64,000 nt of DNA from UBA1309 sp047605645 (GTDB lineage: Bacteria; Bacteroidota; Bacteroidia; Bacteroidales; Dysgonomonadaceae): contig JASGFJ010000004.1 in assembly GCA_047605645.1 (NCBI GenBank), positions 62,001 through 126,000 of the forward strand. Reading direction: 5' to 3'. A program made the translations under genes and the position numbers. This document shows positions 18,406 to 26,636 of the stretch, piece after piece (the stretch's first letter is position 1; each line of letters starts with the position of its first letter). The notes beneath the pieces are model-generated. The model saw only the letters and a program-made list of their open reading frames with translations. It did not search any database and had not been told where the DNA came from.

Positions 18406-19827
18406 ATGAAAAAGGGATTTTGGATAATCACTATAGCTATTTTACTCTACGCATGTGGTAACCCTGCCGGTTCTAACTCGGTAGGAGGAGAACTCACCGG
18501 TACCGGTGGAGTCGCATGGGCTGAAGCTGCTCCATACGGAATGACAATGGTCTCACGCGGAGCTATCGATATGGGAACTTCTGAAAATGATTCTTTATGG
18601 GGAATTATTGCGAACGACAAAGGAGTCTCCGTAGACGGTTTCTGGATGGATGCAACAGAGATAACGAATTCGAAATATCGGCAATTTGTTTATTGGGTCA
18701 GAGATTCTATTGTCAGAGAAAGACTTGCCGACCCGGCTTTCGGTGGAGATGAAACATTTAAAATCACGGAGGATAAGTACGGAGATCCTGTGACTCCTTA
18801 CTTGAATTGGCGAAAACCTATTCCGAGCAGAAATTTGACAGAAGAAGATGAAAAAGCAATCAACAGCGTTTATGCTATTCATCCGATTACAAAGCAAAAA
18901 ATACTGGATGTAGCACAAATGAACTATCGTTATGAGTGGTTTGATTATACGGAAGCCAGCAAAAGAAAAAATAGATTGAATCCTGCAGAGAGAAATCTGA
19001 ATACCGATCTTCCTGTCGATAATAAACCTGTTATGATATCCAAAGATACAGCTTATATTGATGAAGACGGACGTATCATAAACCGGACTATTAATCGTCC
19101 CCTGAGCAGTTTATATGATTTCCTGAATACACGAATTGTGAATATTTATCCGGATACCACTTGTTGGATTAATGATTTTAATAATGCTTACAATGAGCCG
19201 TATGTGCGTTTGTATTTTTCCCATCCGGGATATAATGATTATCCCGTGGTTGGTGTGACCTGGGAACAGGCAACTGCGTTTTGTGCCTGGAGGACAGCTT
19301 TCCTGAGAATGGGTGCAGGGCCCAAGTCTCGCGAAGTGGAGCCTTATCGTTTGCCGACAGAAGCCGAATGGGAATTTGCAGCTCGTGAAGGAAAATCCAC
19401 CAATAAATATCCTTGGGATTTGGATAACACAAAAGACAATAAAGGGTGTTTTATGGCGAATTTCAAACCCGGAAAAGGTGATTACACGGCTGACGGTGGA
19501 CTGATTACAGTGCGTGTCGGTTCGTATGCGCCAAATAAATTCGGACTTTACGATATGGCCGGAAATGTGGCTGAATGGACTTCAACAACCTACACCGAAT
19601 CCGGTTCTAAGTTAATGAACGACATCAATCCCGAACATAATTATAATGCAGCTAAAGAGGATCCTTATAAAATCAAGAAAAAGGTGGTGAAAGGTGGTTC
19701 CTGGAAAGATGTTCAGAAATTTATTCGCTCCGACATGCGTGAGGGTGAATATCAGAATCAACCGCGTTCTTATATCGGATTTCGTTGCGTAAGAACTCAG
19801 ATTGGTTTTTCAAAATCTCGAAAATAA
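18406..19827 (+). CDS. gldK: T9SS ring lipoprotein GldK/PorK
   Basis: The protein has 473 residues. It is a lipoprotein with the lipobox cysteine at residue 17 (ILLYACG). The body is a formylglycine-generating-enzyme-like (SUMF1) fold: FWMDATEITNSKYRQFVYWV at the start, YPVVGVTWEQATAFCAWR, then RLPTEAEWEFAAREG and FGLYDMAGNVAEW, ending VVKGGSWKD...YIGFRCVRT. In GldK/PorK the fold is structural, not enzymatic. With GldN/PorN it forms a large ring at the periplasmic side of the outer membrane, around the T9SS translocon. The gldL gene begins 22 bp downstream. Confidence 0.95.
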   Translation: MKKGFWIITIAILLYACGNPAGSNSVGGELTGTGGVAWAEAAPYGMTMVSRGAIDMGTSENDSLWGIIANDKGVSVDGFWMDATEITNSKYRQFVYWVRDSIVRERLADPAFGGDETFKITEDKYGDPVTPYLNWRKPIPSRNLTEEDEKAINSVYAIHPITKQKILDVAQMNYRYEWFDYTEASKRKNRLNPAERNLNTDLPVDNKPVMISKDTAYIDEDGRIINRTINRPLSSLYDFLNTRIVNIYPDTTCWINDFNNAYNEPYVRLYFSHPGYNDYPVVGVTWEQATAFCAWRTAFLRMGAGPKSREVEPYRLPTEAEWEFAAREGKSTNKYPWDLDNTKDNKGCFMANFKPGKGDYTADGGLITVRVGSYAPNKFGLYDMAGNVAEWTSTTYTESGSKLMNDINPEHNYNAAKEDPYKIKKKVVKGGSWKDVQKFIRSDMREGEYQNQPRSYIGFRCVRTQIGFSKSRK

Positions 19828-19849
19828 ATGAGCCTATACATTTTAAGTC

Positions 19850-20887
19850 ATGGGAAAAAAATATAGAAGATATAAAAATGCGTTAGAAAAGTTTCTCTCC
19901 AGCGACAGCGGACGAAGATTTTTTCACATCGTATATAGTTTGGGAGCAGCAATCGTTATTCTAGGGGCTTTGTTCAAACTGAATCATTATCCTTATGGAA
20001 ATACGGTTATTTTAATAGGGCTGGGGACCGAAGCGTTTATATTTATTTTGTCGGCTTTTGATACTCCGTCAAAAGAATACCCTTGGGAAGAAGTCTTTCC
20101 TGAATTTGCAACGCCGGAACAATTAGAGCAGAAAAAAATCTATGAAGAAAAGAAAAAGCTCAAAGAAGCTGCACAAGCTTCTCCGGATGTAATTCCTGAA
20201 TATGTTGCTCCTATATCGGGGACGAAAGAATATATCCGTCCTGCCGCTTCGAATGAAAAAATATCCGGATCGGTAAGAGATAAAGTTGTTGCACCTGCGC
20301 AGATACCTTCTGTTGCTCCCGGTTCAGTACCTGTAGTTTCGGTTTCGGAAACAGCTTCTGGGGAAATACCTGTGCCTTCTCAGCCGGGAAGCTATACGCC
20401 CGATATGGCGCAAGCTTCTGAAAAATATGTCGCTCAAGTAAATCAGATGAGTGGAAATGTTGAAAAGTTCAATGAACTCACCCTGTCGCTCAATAAACTT
20501 TCGGATGTCCTGATAACTTCGTTTAAGAACATTACTGATAATTCGGAGGGGATTGGAGAAAGTACGAAAGGATATATTTCTCAGATGGAAAACCTGAATA
20601 GGAATATTTCCGGCTTGAATACGATTTATGAAATTCAGCTGAAAGGAGTCAGTAGCCAGATCGATGCGATTGATCAGATAAATACGGGGCTCAACCGAAT
20701 GAAGAGGCTGTATGAAGGCTCAATTCCGGATAGTGCTGCATTTAAAGTCGAAACTGAGCGTTTGGCGCAGCAATTAAAAGAACTGAACCTGGTGTATGCT
20801 CGTATGTTGCAGGCGATGACAACGAATATGGCGATGGGAAGTGGTTTTCCCGGATCTTCATCCATGGATCCGAACAAGAACCTATAA
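19850..20887 (+). CDS. gldL: T9SS inner membrane motor protein GldL/PorL
   Basis: The protein has 345 residues. Two transmembrane helices lie near the N-terminus (VYSLGAAIVILGALFKLNHY and NTVILIGLGTEAFIFILSA, about 25-72), as in all GldL proteins. The long cytoplasmic part has a charged helix (EQLEQKKIYEEKKKLKEAAQ), a proline/valine-rich linker (about 105-185) and a coiled coil (about 190-320). GldL and GldM form the rotary motor that uses the proton gradient to power T9SS secretion and, in gliding species, movement. The spacing to gldM is 46 bp. The linker is longer and more Pro/Ser-rich than I would expect in flavobacterial GldL. Confidence 0.93.
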   Translation: MGKKYRRYKNALEKFLSSDSGRRFFHIVYSLGAAIVILGALFKLNHYPYGNTVILIGLGTEAFIFILSAFDTPSKEYPWEEVFPEFATPEQLEQKKIYEEKKKLKEAAQASPDVIPEYVAPISGTKEYIRPAASNEKISGSVRDKVVAPAQIPSVAPGSVPVVSVSETASGEIPVPSQPGSYTPDMAQASEKYVAQVNQMSGNVEKFNELTLSLNKLSDVLITSFKNITDNSEGIGESTKGYISQMENLNRNISGLNTIYEIQLKGVSSQIDAIDQINTGLNRMKRLYEGSIPDSAAFKVETERLAQQLKELNLVYARMLQAMTTNMAMGSGFPGSSSMDPNKNL

Positions 20888-20933
20888 CAGAATGCTTCAA
20901 TGAAGCGATAATTGATATTGCAAAACAACTTAA

Positions 20934-22493
20934 ATGGCAGCCAATAATCCACATTCTCCAAGGCAGAAAATGATTAACCTCATGTATCTGGTGTTTATTG
21001 CTATGATGGCTTTAAATATTCCGGCAGAGGTGTTGGACGGGTTAGAAATGGTGGAAGAGAGTATCGGAAATTCTATCATAAATGTAACCAACAGAAACAA
21101 TCTGATTATATCTGATTTTGAGAATGCTTATAATCAGAATAAGACCAAAGTGGGCCCTTGGTACGAGAAAGCACTTGCATTCCGTAAAAAATCAGATTCT
21201 ATTTTTCAGAAGATTCAGGAAATGAAAGTGCTGATTGTGAAAGAAGCAGATGGAGAAAAAGGTGATTTACATAACATCAATCAAAAAGATGATTTGAATG
21301 CGCCCGGTACGGTTATGCTTTCTCCTTTAACCAAAAGAGGGCGGAAATTGAAAGAGGCTATTGATATATACCGGAAGACGGCAGTCGCTTTGTTGAACGA
21401 TCCTGCAAAACAGAAAATCGTGGAACAGAATCTGGCTACAGTTGCTCAGGGAAGTGCTAGGAAAGAGGGAAAGAACTGGGAGCAATCCTTGTTTGATCAG
21501 ATGCCGGTAGTTGCATCTATCACCTTGCTTACCAAGCTTCAAAATGATATTCGCCAGACAGAAGGGGATGTGCTGACAAGCCTGCTTGCCAATGTCGATG
21601 TCGGAGACTTTCGGGTTAATCAGATCAATGCGTATGTTGTGTCGAAATCGAATGTCATTATGCAGGGTGGAACCTATGAAGCAAATATTATTCTTTCTGC
21701 CGAAGATTCGACCAAACGTCCTCGTCTTTTTGTCAACGGGAGATACCTGGATTCCGGATTGAGGGGAATGTATAAGATCGGAACAAAAGCTGTCGGCACT
21801 TTCCCCGTGAAAGGATTTATTGAACTGACACGTGGGGATGGCTCTGTTCTGAAACGGGAGTTTTCCAGTGAATATACCGTGATTGAACCTATGGCTACAG
21901 TTGCTCCTGTTCTGATGAATTTGCTCTATGCCGGTATTCAGAATGAGTTAAGTATTTCTGTTCCGGGTGTTCCGGGCTCAAATATCAATGCAACGATGGT
22001 GAATGGTTCACTTACCCGTAGTGGAAATAAGTGGTTTGCCCGTCCGTCGAAAGTAGGACAAGATGTAACCATTGTTGTTACAGCTAAAATGGCAGACCGC
22101 ACACAGGAGGTCGCACGAAAACAATTTCGGGTAAGAGCCCTTCCTGATCCGGCTCCATATATTGAGTATACCGATGCAAGTGGCAATCCGAAGAAATTTA
22201 AAGGCGGGCGTATATCTAAAGCGGTACTTGTTAATGCCGACCGGCTGAAAGCTGCCATAGATGATGGTTTCCTGGATATCTCATTTTCGGTTCTCAGCTT
22301 TAATACAATTTTTATTGATGGAATGGGAAATGCGATTCCTGAAATATCCAGTGGCCCGAATTTCTCAGATCGCCAGAAAGAACAGATTCGTCGGTTGTCA
22401 CGGGGAAAATATTTTTTTATCTCCGGTGTGAAAGCCAAAGGCCCCGATGGAATAGAGCGGGATATTTCTCCCATGGAAGTAAGAGTGAATTAA
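20934..22493 (+). CDS. gldM: T9SS motor protein GldM/PorM
   Basis: The protein has 519 residues. It begins MAANNPHSPRQKMINLMYLV, with a single N-terminal transmembrane helix (about 14-32) that contacts the GldL helices. The large periplasmic part follows the known four-domain GldM architecture: a helical D1 domain (FENAYNQNKTKVGPWYEKA), then Ig-like beta domains (YVVSKSNVIMQGGTYEANIIL; NELSISVPGVPGSNINATMV) and a C-terminal domain with PYIEYTDASGNPKKFKGGRI. GldM dimers span the periplasm and pass motor torque to the GldK/GldN ring. It sits between gldL and gldN as in other genomes. Confidence 0.95.
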   Translation: MAANNPHSPRQKMINLMYLVFIAMMALNIPAEVLDGLEMVEESIGNSIINVTNRNNLIISDFENAYNQNKTKVGPWYEKALAFRKKSDSIFQKIQEMKVLIVKEADGEKGDLHNINQKDDLNAPGTVMLSPLTKRGRKLKEAIDIYRKTAVALLNDPAKQKIVEQNLATVAQGSARKEGKNWEQSLFDQMPVVASITLLTKLQNDIRQTEGDVLTSLLANVDVGDFRVNQINAYVVSKSNVIMQGGTYEANIILSAEDSTKRPRLFVNGRYLDSGLRGMYKIGTKAVGTFPVKGFIELTRGDGSVLKREFSSEYTVIEPMATVAPVLMNLLYAGIQNELSISVPGVPGSNINATMVNGSLTRSGNKWFARPSKVGQDVTIVVTAKMADRTQEVARKQFRVRALPDPAPYIEYTDASGNPKKFKGGRISKAVLVNADRLKAAIDDGFLDISFSVLSFNTIFIDGMGNAIPEISSGPNFSDRQKEQIRRLSRGKYFFISGVKAKGPDGIERDISPMEVRVN

Positions 22494-22524
22494 TATTGAA
22501 ACAAGATTTAGAAGATTACACTAT

Positions 22525-23598
22525 ATGAAACACGTTCTTGTATCTTGTGTTTTTACCATTTTAGGCTGTTTTGCTGTACATCAGCTCTCGGCTCAGGAAA
22601 CTGTGAGAGAGCGAATCAACAGAAGGCAGGCTGCCCAGCAAAATGAAAACTCAGTTCCTCAATTGAGTGTTCGGGCTGAAAAGATGAATGAAACACTTAC
22701 TCAGGATATCGGTAATGCCCGATGGATGCGCGAAATCTACCGGATTGTTGATCTGAACAAAGAAAAAAATGCACCCTTGTATTATCCGGTAGAGCCGACA
22801 GACGATCGGATGAATTTGTTTACGATGCTTTTCCGGCTGTTATCGTCAGAAAGCATTAATGCGTATGAATTTTTGGATGGCAGGGAAGTTTTTGCCGATA
22901 AGTACAAAATTAAATTTAAAGAAGGACTCTTAGACCGTTTTGGAATTCTTTATCATCAGGAGAATGGGCGGTTTGTTGTTGACGACAGTGATGTTCCGAG
23001 CAATGAAGTGACTGCTTATTATGTGAAAGAAGCCTGGTATTTCGATTCCCATAATTCGGTTGTGGATGTCAAGTTGCTGGCTATTTGTCCAGTTCTTTAC
23101 CGGCAAGACGACCTGGGTGCTTCCTCCATTCCTACTCCTCTTTTCTGGGTCCCTTACGAATCTATTCGTCCGTATGCTGCCAGAATGCAGATTATGATTT
23201 CAAGCCTGAATAATGCATCCTTAGGTACGGTGGATGATTTTTTCAGAAGACGTCTTTATGACGGGGAAATTTATAAAACAATGAATTTCAAAAATCAGGC
23301 CTTGGTGCAATTGTATCCGGATGAAAATGTACGGAAAAAGGAACAGGCTAAAATCGAATCTCAGTTGAATAGCTTCGAATCGAATTTGTGGGCAAGGTGT
23401 GCGGAATGTGACAGCCTGGTTACCGATACCAAAGAGGCGAAAAGTAAAAGCGTTCAGAAGAGTTCCGGAAACAGCCAGAAAAAGAGAACAAACGAGTCCC
23501 TTTCGGAGAAGAAGGCAAATGCAAAATCTTCTTCAGGTTCATCTCCAGCGAAGACCAAGGCGGCACCTAAACGGACAATGCGAGATCGACGAAGATAA
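22525..23598 (+). CDS. gldN: T9SS ring protein GldN/PorN
   Basis: The protein has 357 residues and a signal peptide (to about residue 25, HQLSAQ). GldN/PorN marks include WMREIYRIVDLNKEKNAPLY, NLFTMLFRLLSSESINAYEF, and the phrase FWVPYESIRPYAAR preceding DDFFRRRLYDGEIYKTMNFKN. GldN binds GldK to build the periplasmic ring and contacts GldM. The C-terminal 60 residues are low-complexity and lysine/serine-rich (about 295-357), which is likely a disordered tail. It is the last gene of the operon; no T9SS gene follows before the tRNA pair. Confidence 0.93.
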   Translation: MKHVLVSCVFTILGCFAVHQLSAQETVRERINRRQAAQQNENSVPQLSVRAEKMNETLTQDIGNARWMREIYRIVDLNKEKNAPLYYPVEPTDDRMNLFTMLFRLLSSESINAYEFLDGREVFADKYKIKFKEGLLDRFGILYHQENGRFVVDDSDVPSNEVTAYYVKEAWYFDSHNSVVDVKLLAICPVLYRQDDLGASSIPTPLFWVPYESIRPYAARMQIMISSLNNASLGTVDDFFRRRLYDGEIYKTMNFKNQALVQLYPDENVRKKEQAKIESQLNSFESNLWARCAECDSLVTDTKEAKSKSVQKSSGNSQKKRTNESLSEKKANAKSSSGSSPAKTKAAPKRTMRDRRR

Positions 23599-23743
23599 GC
23601 ACTTTCCTATTTTGTGGATGAAAAGAAAATGAAAAAGTCAGAGTTTGTTTATTCAGATTCTGATTTTTTTATGTTTAAATCTTGAAATTTTACAATGAAT
23701 TGAATAACGAGAAGTTGAGGGTCGGAGAAGAAGGTATTGTCTT

Positions 23744-23775
23744 AAAATAAAAAAAAGCTGCCGATTGGCAGCTTT
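23744..23775 (-). terminator. Terminator of the tRNA-Asn pair
   Basis: A 9-bp perfect stem (AAAGCTGCC / GGCAGCTTT, loop GATT) at 23754-23775, followed on the minus strand by a T-rich run. It lies just past the last base of the second tRNA gene. Confidence 0.75.
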
Positions 23776-23776
23776 G

Positions 23777-23850
23777 CTCTTCCTCTTGGACTTGAACCAA
23801 GGACCCTCTGATTAACAGTCAGATGCTCTAACCGACTGAGCTAAGGAAGA
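23777..23850 (-). tRNA. tRNA-Asn (GTT), copy 2 in transcription order
   Basis: The 74-nt cloverleaf reads TCTTCCT (acceptor), GCTC/GAGC (D stem), TCTGA-CTGTTAA-TCAGA (anticodon arm, anticodon GTT), CTTGG/CCAAG (T stem), AGGAAGA and discriminator G. CCA is not encoded. The sequence is identical to the copy 104 bp upstream. Confidence 0.97.
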
Positions 23851-23880
23851 ATTTGCTTCTTGACAGTTTTTATTTTTTTG

Positions 23881-23954
23881 CTCTTCCTCTTGGACTTGAA
23901 CCAAGGACCCTCTGATTAACAGTCAGATGCTCTAACCGACTGAGCTAAGGAAGA
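23881..23954 (-). tRNA. tRNA-Asn (GTT), copy 1 in transcription order
   Basis: Identical to the 74-nt tRNA-Asn at 23777-23850, with the same anticodon arm and acceptor. Both are transcribed from the TATCTTTG box at 23981-23988. The 30-bp spacer is AT-rich. Confidence 0.97.
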
Positions 23955-23980
23955 ATTTGTATTTCCTGTCAAAAGCGATG

Positions 23981-23988
23981 CAAAGATA
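23981..23988 (-). promoter_or_regulatory. Promoter -7 box of the tRNA-Asn pair (TATCTTTG)
   Basis: On the minus strand TATCTTTG fits TAnnTTTG, with ATTG 20 bp further upstream. It is 27 bp from the first tRNA base. The promoter of the kinase gene overlaps it divergently. Confidence 0.7.
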
Positions 23989-24011
23989 GTGCTTGTTTCC
24001 GAATTATACAA

Positions 24012-24019
24012 TATCTTTG
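24012..24019 (+). promoter_or_regulatory. Promoter -7 box of the PfkB-family kinase (TATCTTTG)
   Basis: TATCTTTG fits TAnnTTTG and ends 20 bp before the kinase ATG, so the leader would be very short. The -33 match is weak. Confidence 0.55.
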
Positions 24020-24039
24020 TGAAAAAAATAAAGAGATAA

Positions 24040-25005
24040 ATGAAAATACTTGGAATGGGCAATGCCTTAGTGGATGTATTGGTTTTAATTGAGGATGATT
24101 GTTCTCTTGAAAAAATGAATCTGCCTAAAGGTAGTATGCAATTGATTGATGAAGCTAAATTACACGAAATAAACGATTCTATATCTGAATTGGAGAAATA
24201 TCTGGCTTCGGGAGGCTCTGCTTCAAATACAATCATAGGCATGGCCAAAATGGGAGTGGAATCTGGCTTCCTTGGAAAAATCGGACGTGATAAATATGGA
24301 GAATACTTTAAAGATGATTTAGCAAAGAGCGGAGTGGCGCATCATCTGACCGAAGTGGATAAAATCTCAGGTATTGCTACCACATTGATTTCAAAAGATG
24401 GAGAACGTACTTTCGGTACCTATCTGGGAGCTGCGGCTACCTTGGCTCCCGATGATCTGAAGCCGGAAGACTTTAAAGGATATCATTACTTTTATATTGA
24501 AGGATACCTCGTTCAAAATCTAGATCTTATTCGCAAAGCAATTGTTTTGGCAAAAGATGCCGGATTGAAGGTTATTCTTGACCTTGCCAGCTACAATGTT
24601 GTACAGGATAATCTTGATTTTCTAAAAGAGATTATTCCCCAGTATGTCGATATTTTGTTTGCCAATGAGGAAGAAGCTTTTGCTTTCTCTGAAAAAAAAG
24701 CAGAACAGGCAGTGGAAGAGTTGTCTTCATTTGTGGAAATTTGTGTAGTAAAGGAAGGTTCGAAAGGATCGTGGATTAAGAGAGGTGAGGAAAAAATTCA
24801 TGTCCCAGCTTTACGGGTAAACTGTGTAGACACTACAGGTGCGGGAGATTTGTATGCTGCCGGATTCTTGTATGGACTGATTCAGGGCAAGGACCTATTT
24901 GTGTGTGGTGAATACGGAACGTTATTGGCCGGACATGTCATTCAGAACGTTGGTGCGAAGATCAGTGATGAAGTCTGGACTCAAATTTTTAATAAATTGA
25001 AATAA
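24040..25005 (+). CDS. PfkB-family carbohydrate/nucleoside kinase (adenosine kinase-like)
   Basis: The protein has 321 residues. PfkB signature 1 is visible as LASGGSASNTIIGMAKMG (about 52-70), with the substrate-binding start ILGMGNALVDVLV. Signature 2, DTTGAGDLYAAGFLYG (about 265), contains the catalytic Asp and the anion hole. The lid segment GTYLGAAATLAPDDL resembles adenosine kinases and other nucleoside-type members more than fructokinases. It would phosphorylate adenosine, or a related nucleoside or sugar, with ATP in the cytoplasm. The gene stands alone, divergent from the tRNA pair, and a stem-loop terminator follows it. Confidence 0.88.
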   Translation: MKILGMGNALVDVLVLIEDDCSLEKMNLPKGSMQLIDEAKLHEINDSISELEKYLASGGSASNTIIGMAKMGVESGFLGKIGRDKYGEYFKDDLAKSGVAHHLTEVDKISGIATTLISKDGERTFGTYLGAAATLAPDDLKPEDFKGYHYFYIEGYLVQNLDLIRKAIVLAKDAGLKVILDLASYNVVQDNLDFLKEIIPQYVDILFANEEEAFAFSEKKAEQAVEELSSFVEICVVKEGSKGSWIKRGEEKIHVPALRVNCVDTTGAGDLYAAGFLYGLIQGKDLFVCGEYGTLLAGHVIQNVGAKISDEVWTQIFNKLK

Positions 25006-25061
25006 TCTTTTATACCGCCAATCAGGGCGTATTTAGTTCCTGATAAGTGCCGGATAGCTTA

Positions 25062-25104
25062 TTGCCGTAAGAATTCTTTCGTGAAAGAGAGTTTCTTACG
25101 GCAA
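25062..25104 (+). terminator. Terminator-like hairpin after the PfkB-family kinase
   Basis: TTGCCGTAAGAA (25062-25073) pairs with TTCTTACGGCAA (25093-25104), and an inner CTTTC/GAAAG helix extends it. The short T-rich tail (ATTTCAT) is weak, but the stem is strong. Confidence 0.65.
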
Positions 25105-25144
25105 ATTTCATATATTTGGATATGTAACTATGAACCGAACCATG

Positions 25145-25189
25145 ATTTTTATTCAATCACCCTAAACAATGATTTAAAAATCTGGTGGG
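25145..25189 (+). repeat. Interspersed repeat element, copy A (no palindrome arm)
   Basis: This is the 5' block of a repeat also seen at 26546-26620 and, inverted, at 39945-40018. Shared bases are ATTTTTATT-AATCAC, then AAAACA or AAACAA, and AAAAATC-GG. This copy ends before the palindromic part. It lies 28 bp upstream of the DUF2851 gene, in the same direction. Confidence 0.65.
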
Positions 25190-25217
25190 TATGAAAAAAT
25201 TAAACTATCTAATTGCT

Positions 25218-26486
25218 ATGGAAAAACTTCTACATTATGTCTGGAAATATAAATTGTTTCCTGAGCAACTGAAAACTTCCGATGGACAGATAATCGAAGT
25301 GATTGATGTGGGAAAGCAAAATACAGATGCCGGCCCTGATTTTTTTAATGCCAAATTGAAAATCGATGATAAAATATGGGCGGGAAATATTGAAATTCAT
25401 ACCAAGGCATCCGATTGGTATGTACATCAACATCATCTGGATAAGGGATATAACTCGGTTATCCTTCATGTGGTGCATCTTTTGAATGATAAAGCATTGA
25501 ATGAGTTCGGGCAACCTGTTCCTCAGTGTGAGATAAAGATTCCTCCCCGTATCTTTCAGAATTATGAGTATTTATTGGCTGTAGAACATCGTCTTCCCTG
25601 TTCGGGTTATATTGGACATCTTCCCCAAATTCATCTCAAATCATGGATTGAATCACTCTTAGTGGAGAGGCTGGAGCGCAAGTCAGAACATATCTTTGCT
25701 TTATTAAAGCGGTTTGATAATTCCTGGGATGATGTGTTTTATGTGCTTCTGTCGCGCAATATGGGATTTGGATTGAATAGTGAACCATTTGAGCGGTTGG
25801 CGCTGGTAACTCCGCTGCAGGTGCTTCGGAAGCACAATGACAATATCTTGCAGATTGAAGCTTTGCTGTTTGGGCAGGCCGGATTGTTAAGCCCGAGCAG
25901 TGACGGAACAGATGATTATTTTTTTAGATTACAAAAAGAGTATTTATTTTTCCAGTCTAAATATAATTTATCACCTTTGAACTCGTTTTTCTTTAAGAAA
26001 TTGAGAGTCCGGCCAAGCGGTTCGCCTTTTGTCCGGATTGCACAGCTTTCGGTACTCTGTCAGCGTATTCAGGGGCTTTTTGCTTATATACTGGAGGAAA
26101 GTGATATTCTTCGCATTCGATTGAAATTTCATGTGAATGCCTCAGAATATTGGCAGACTCATTATTCTTTCAAAGATGAATCTGCGCGAAAAAACAAATA
26201 TCTGGGCGATGCGTCGCTTAATACGATCTTAATCAATACGGTTGTTCCCCTGCTTTTTGCTTACGGAATGAAAACCTGTTCGGAGAAATATATGGAGAAA
26301 GCCGTGCTAATCCTGGAATCATTACGGCCCGAATACAATGCTATTGTACGAGCTTTTCGGGAAGCCGGGCTGGTATTGTCGACAGCATGCGATAGCCAGG
26401 CATTGATTCAGCTGATGAATGAATATTGTGAAAAGAAAAAATGTTTGTTTTGTCGGATTGGTTACCGAATGTTGAACGAAAAATAA
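25218..26486 (+). CDS. DUF2851-family protein
   Basis: The protein has 422 residues from the ATG at 25218 (MEKLLHYVWKYKLFP), the usual start of this Bacteroidota family; an earlier in-frame ATG at 25185 would add eleven residues. The N-terminal region has VIDVGKQNTDAGPDFFNAKL and WAGNIEIHTKASDWYVHQH, which resembles a restriction-endonuclease-like beta core with conserved Asp and Glu. The later part is helical. The function is not established as far as I know. There is no signal peptide, so it is cytoplasmic. The repeat element copy A lies directly upstream. Confidence 0.85.
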   Translation: MEKLLHYVWKYKLFPEQLKTSDGQIIEVIDVGKQNTDAGPDFFNAKLKIDDKIWAGNIEIHTKASDWYVHQHHLDKGYNSVILHVVHLLNDKALNEFGQPVPQCEIKIPPRIFQNYEYLLAVEHRLPCSGYIGHLPQIHLKSWIESLLVERLERKSEHIFALLKRFDNSWDDVFYVLLSRNMGFGLNSEPFERLALVTPLQVLRKHNDNILQIEALLFGQAGLLSPSSDGTDDYFFRLQKEYLFFQSKYNLSPLNSFFFKKLRVRPSGSPFVRIAQLSVLCQRIQGLFAYILEESDILRIRLKFHVNASEYWQTHYSFKDESARKNKYLGDASLNTILINTVVPLLFAYGMKTCSEKYMEKAVLILESLRPEYNAIVRAFREAGLVLSTACDSQALIQLMNEYCEKKKCLFCRIGYRMLNEK

Positions 26487-26545
26487 AGTTTCGCAGCCAA
26501 CATGATTGATACGTGTCATTCATGTATATTATGCAGCGAGGTGTG

Positions 26546-26620
26546 ATTTTTATTAAATCACCTAAAACACGGATTAAAAATCAGGCGAGTAGAGACCTTG
26601 CATGCAAGGTCTCTACTGTC
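26546..26620 (+). repeat. Interspersed repeat element, copy B with 28-bp perfect palindrome
   Basis: The conserved block (ATTTTTATTAAATCACC, then GGATTAAAAATCAGG) is followed by a perfect 28-bp palindrome at 26589-26616: GTAGAGACCTTG, CATG, CAAGGTCTCTAC. It is 17 bp upstream of the alpha/beta-hydrolase-like gene and in the same direction. Such TAGAGAC...GTCTCTA palindromes resemble REP elements that RAYT (IS200-like) transposases spread; that link is inference. Confidence 0.75.
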
Positions 26621-26636
26621 AATAAAATTTAGTCGT

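Noticed and set aside
23777..23954. att-type repeat formed by the two tRNA-Asn genes
   Set aside because: The two copies are full, identical tRNAs 104 bp apart in one transcript; this is simple gene duplication with no element between them.
26598..26636. Earlier start of the hydrolase-like gene
   Set aside because: The ATG lies within the palindrome of the repeat element and the added residues have no counterpart in a family I know.
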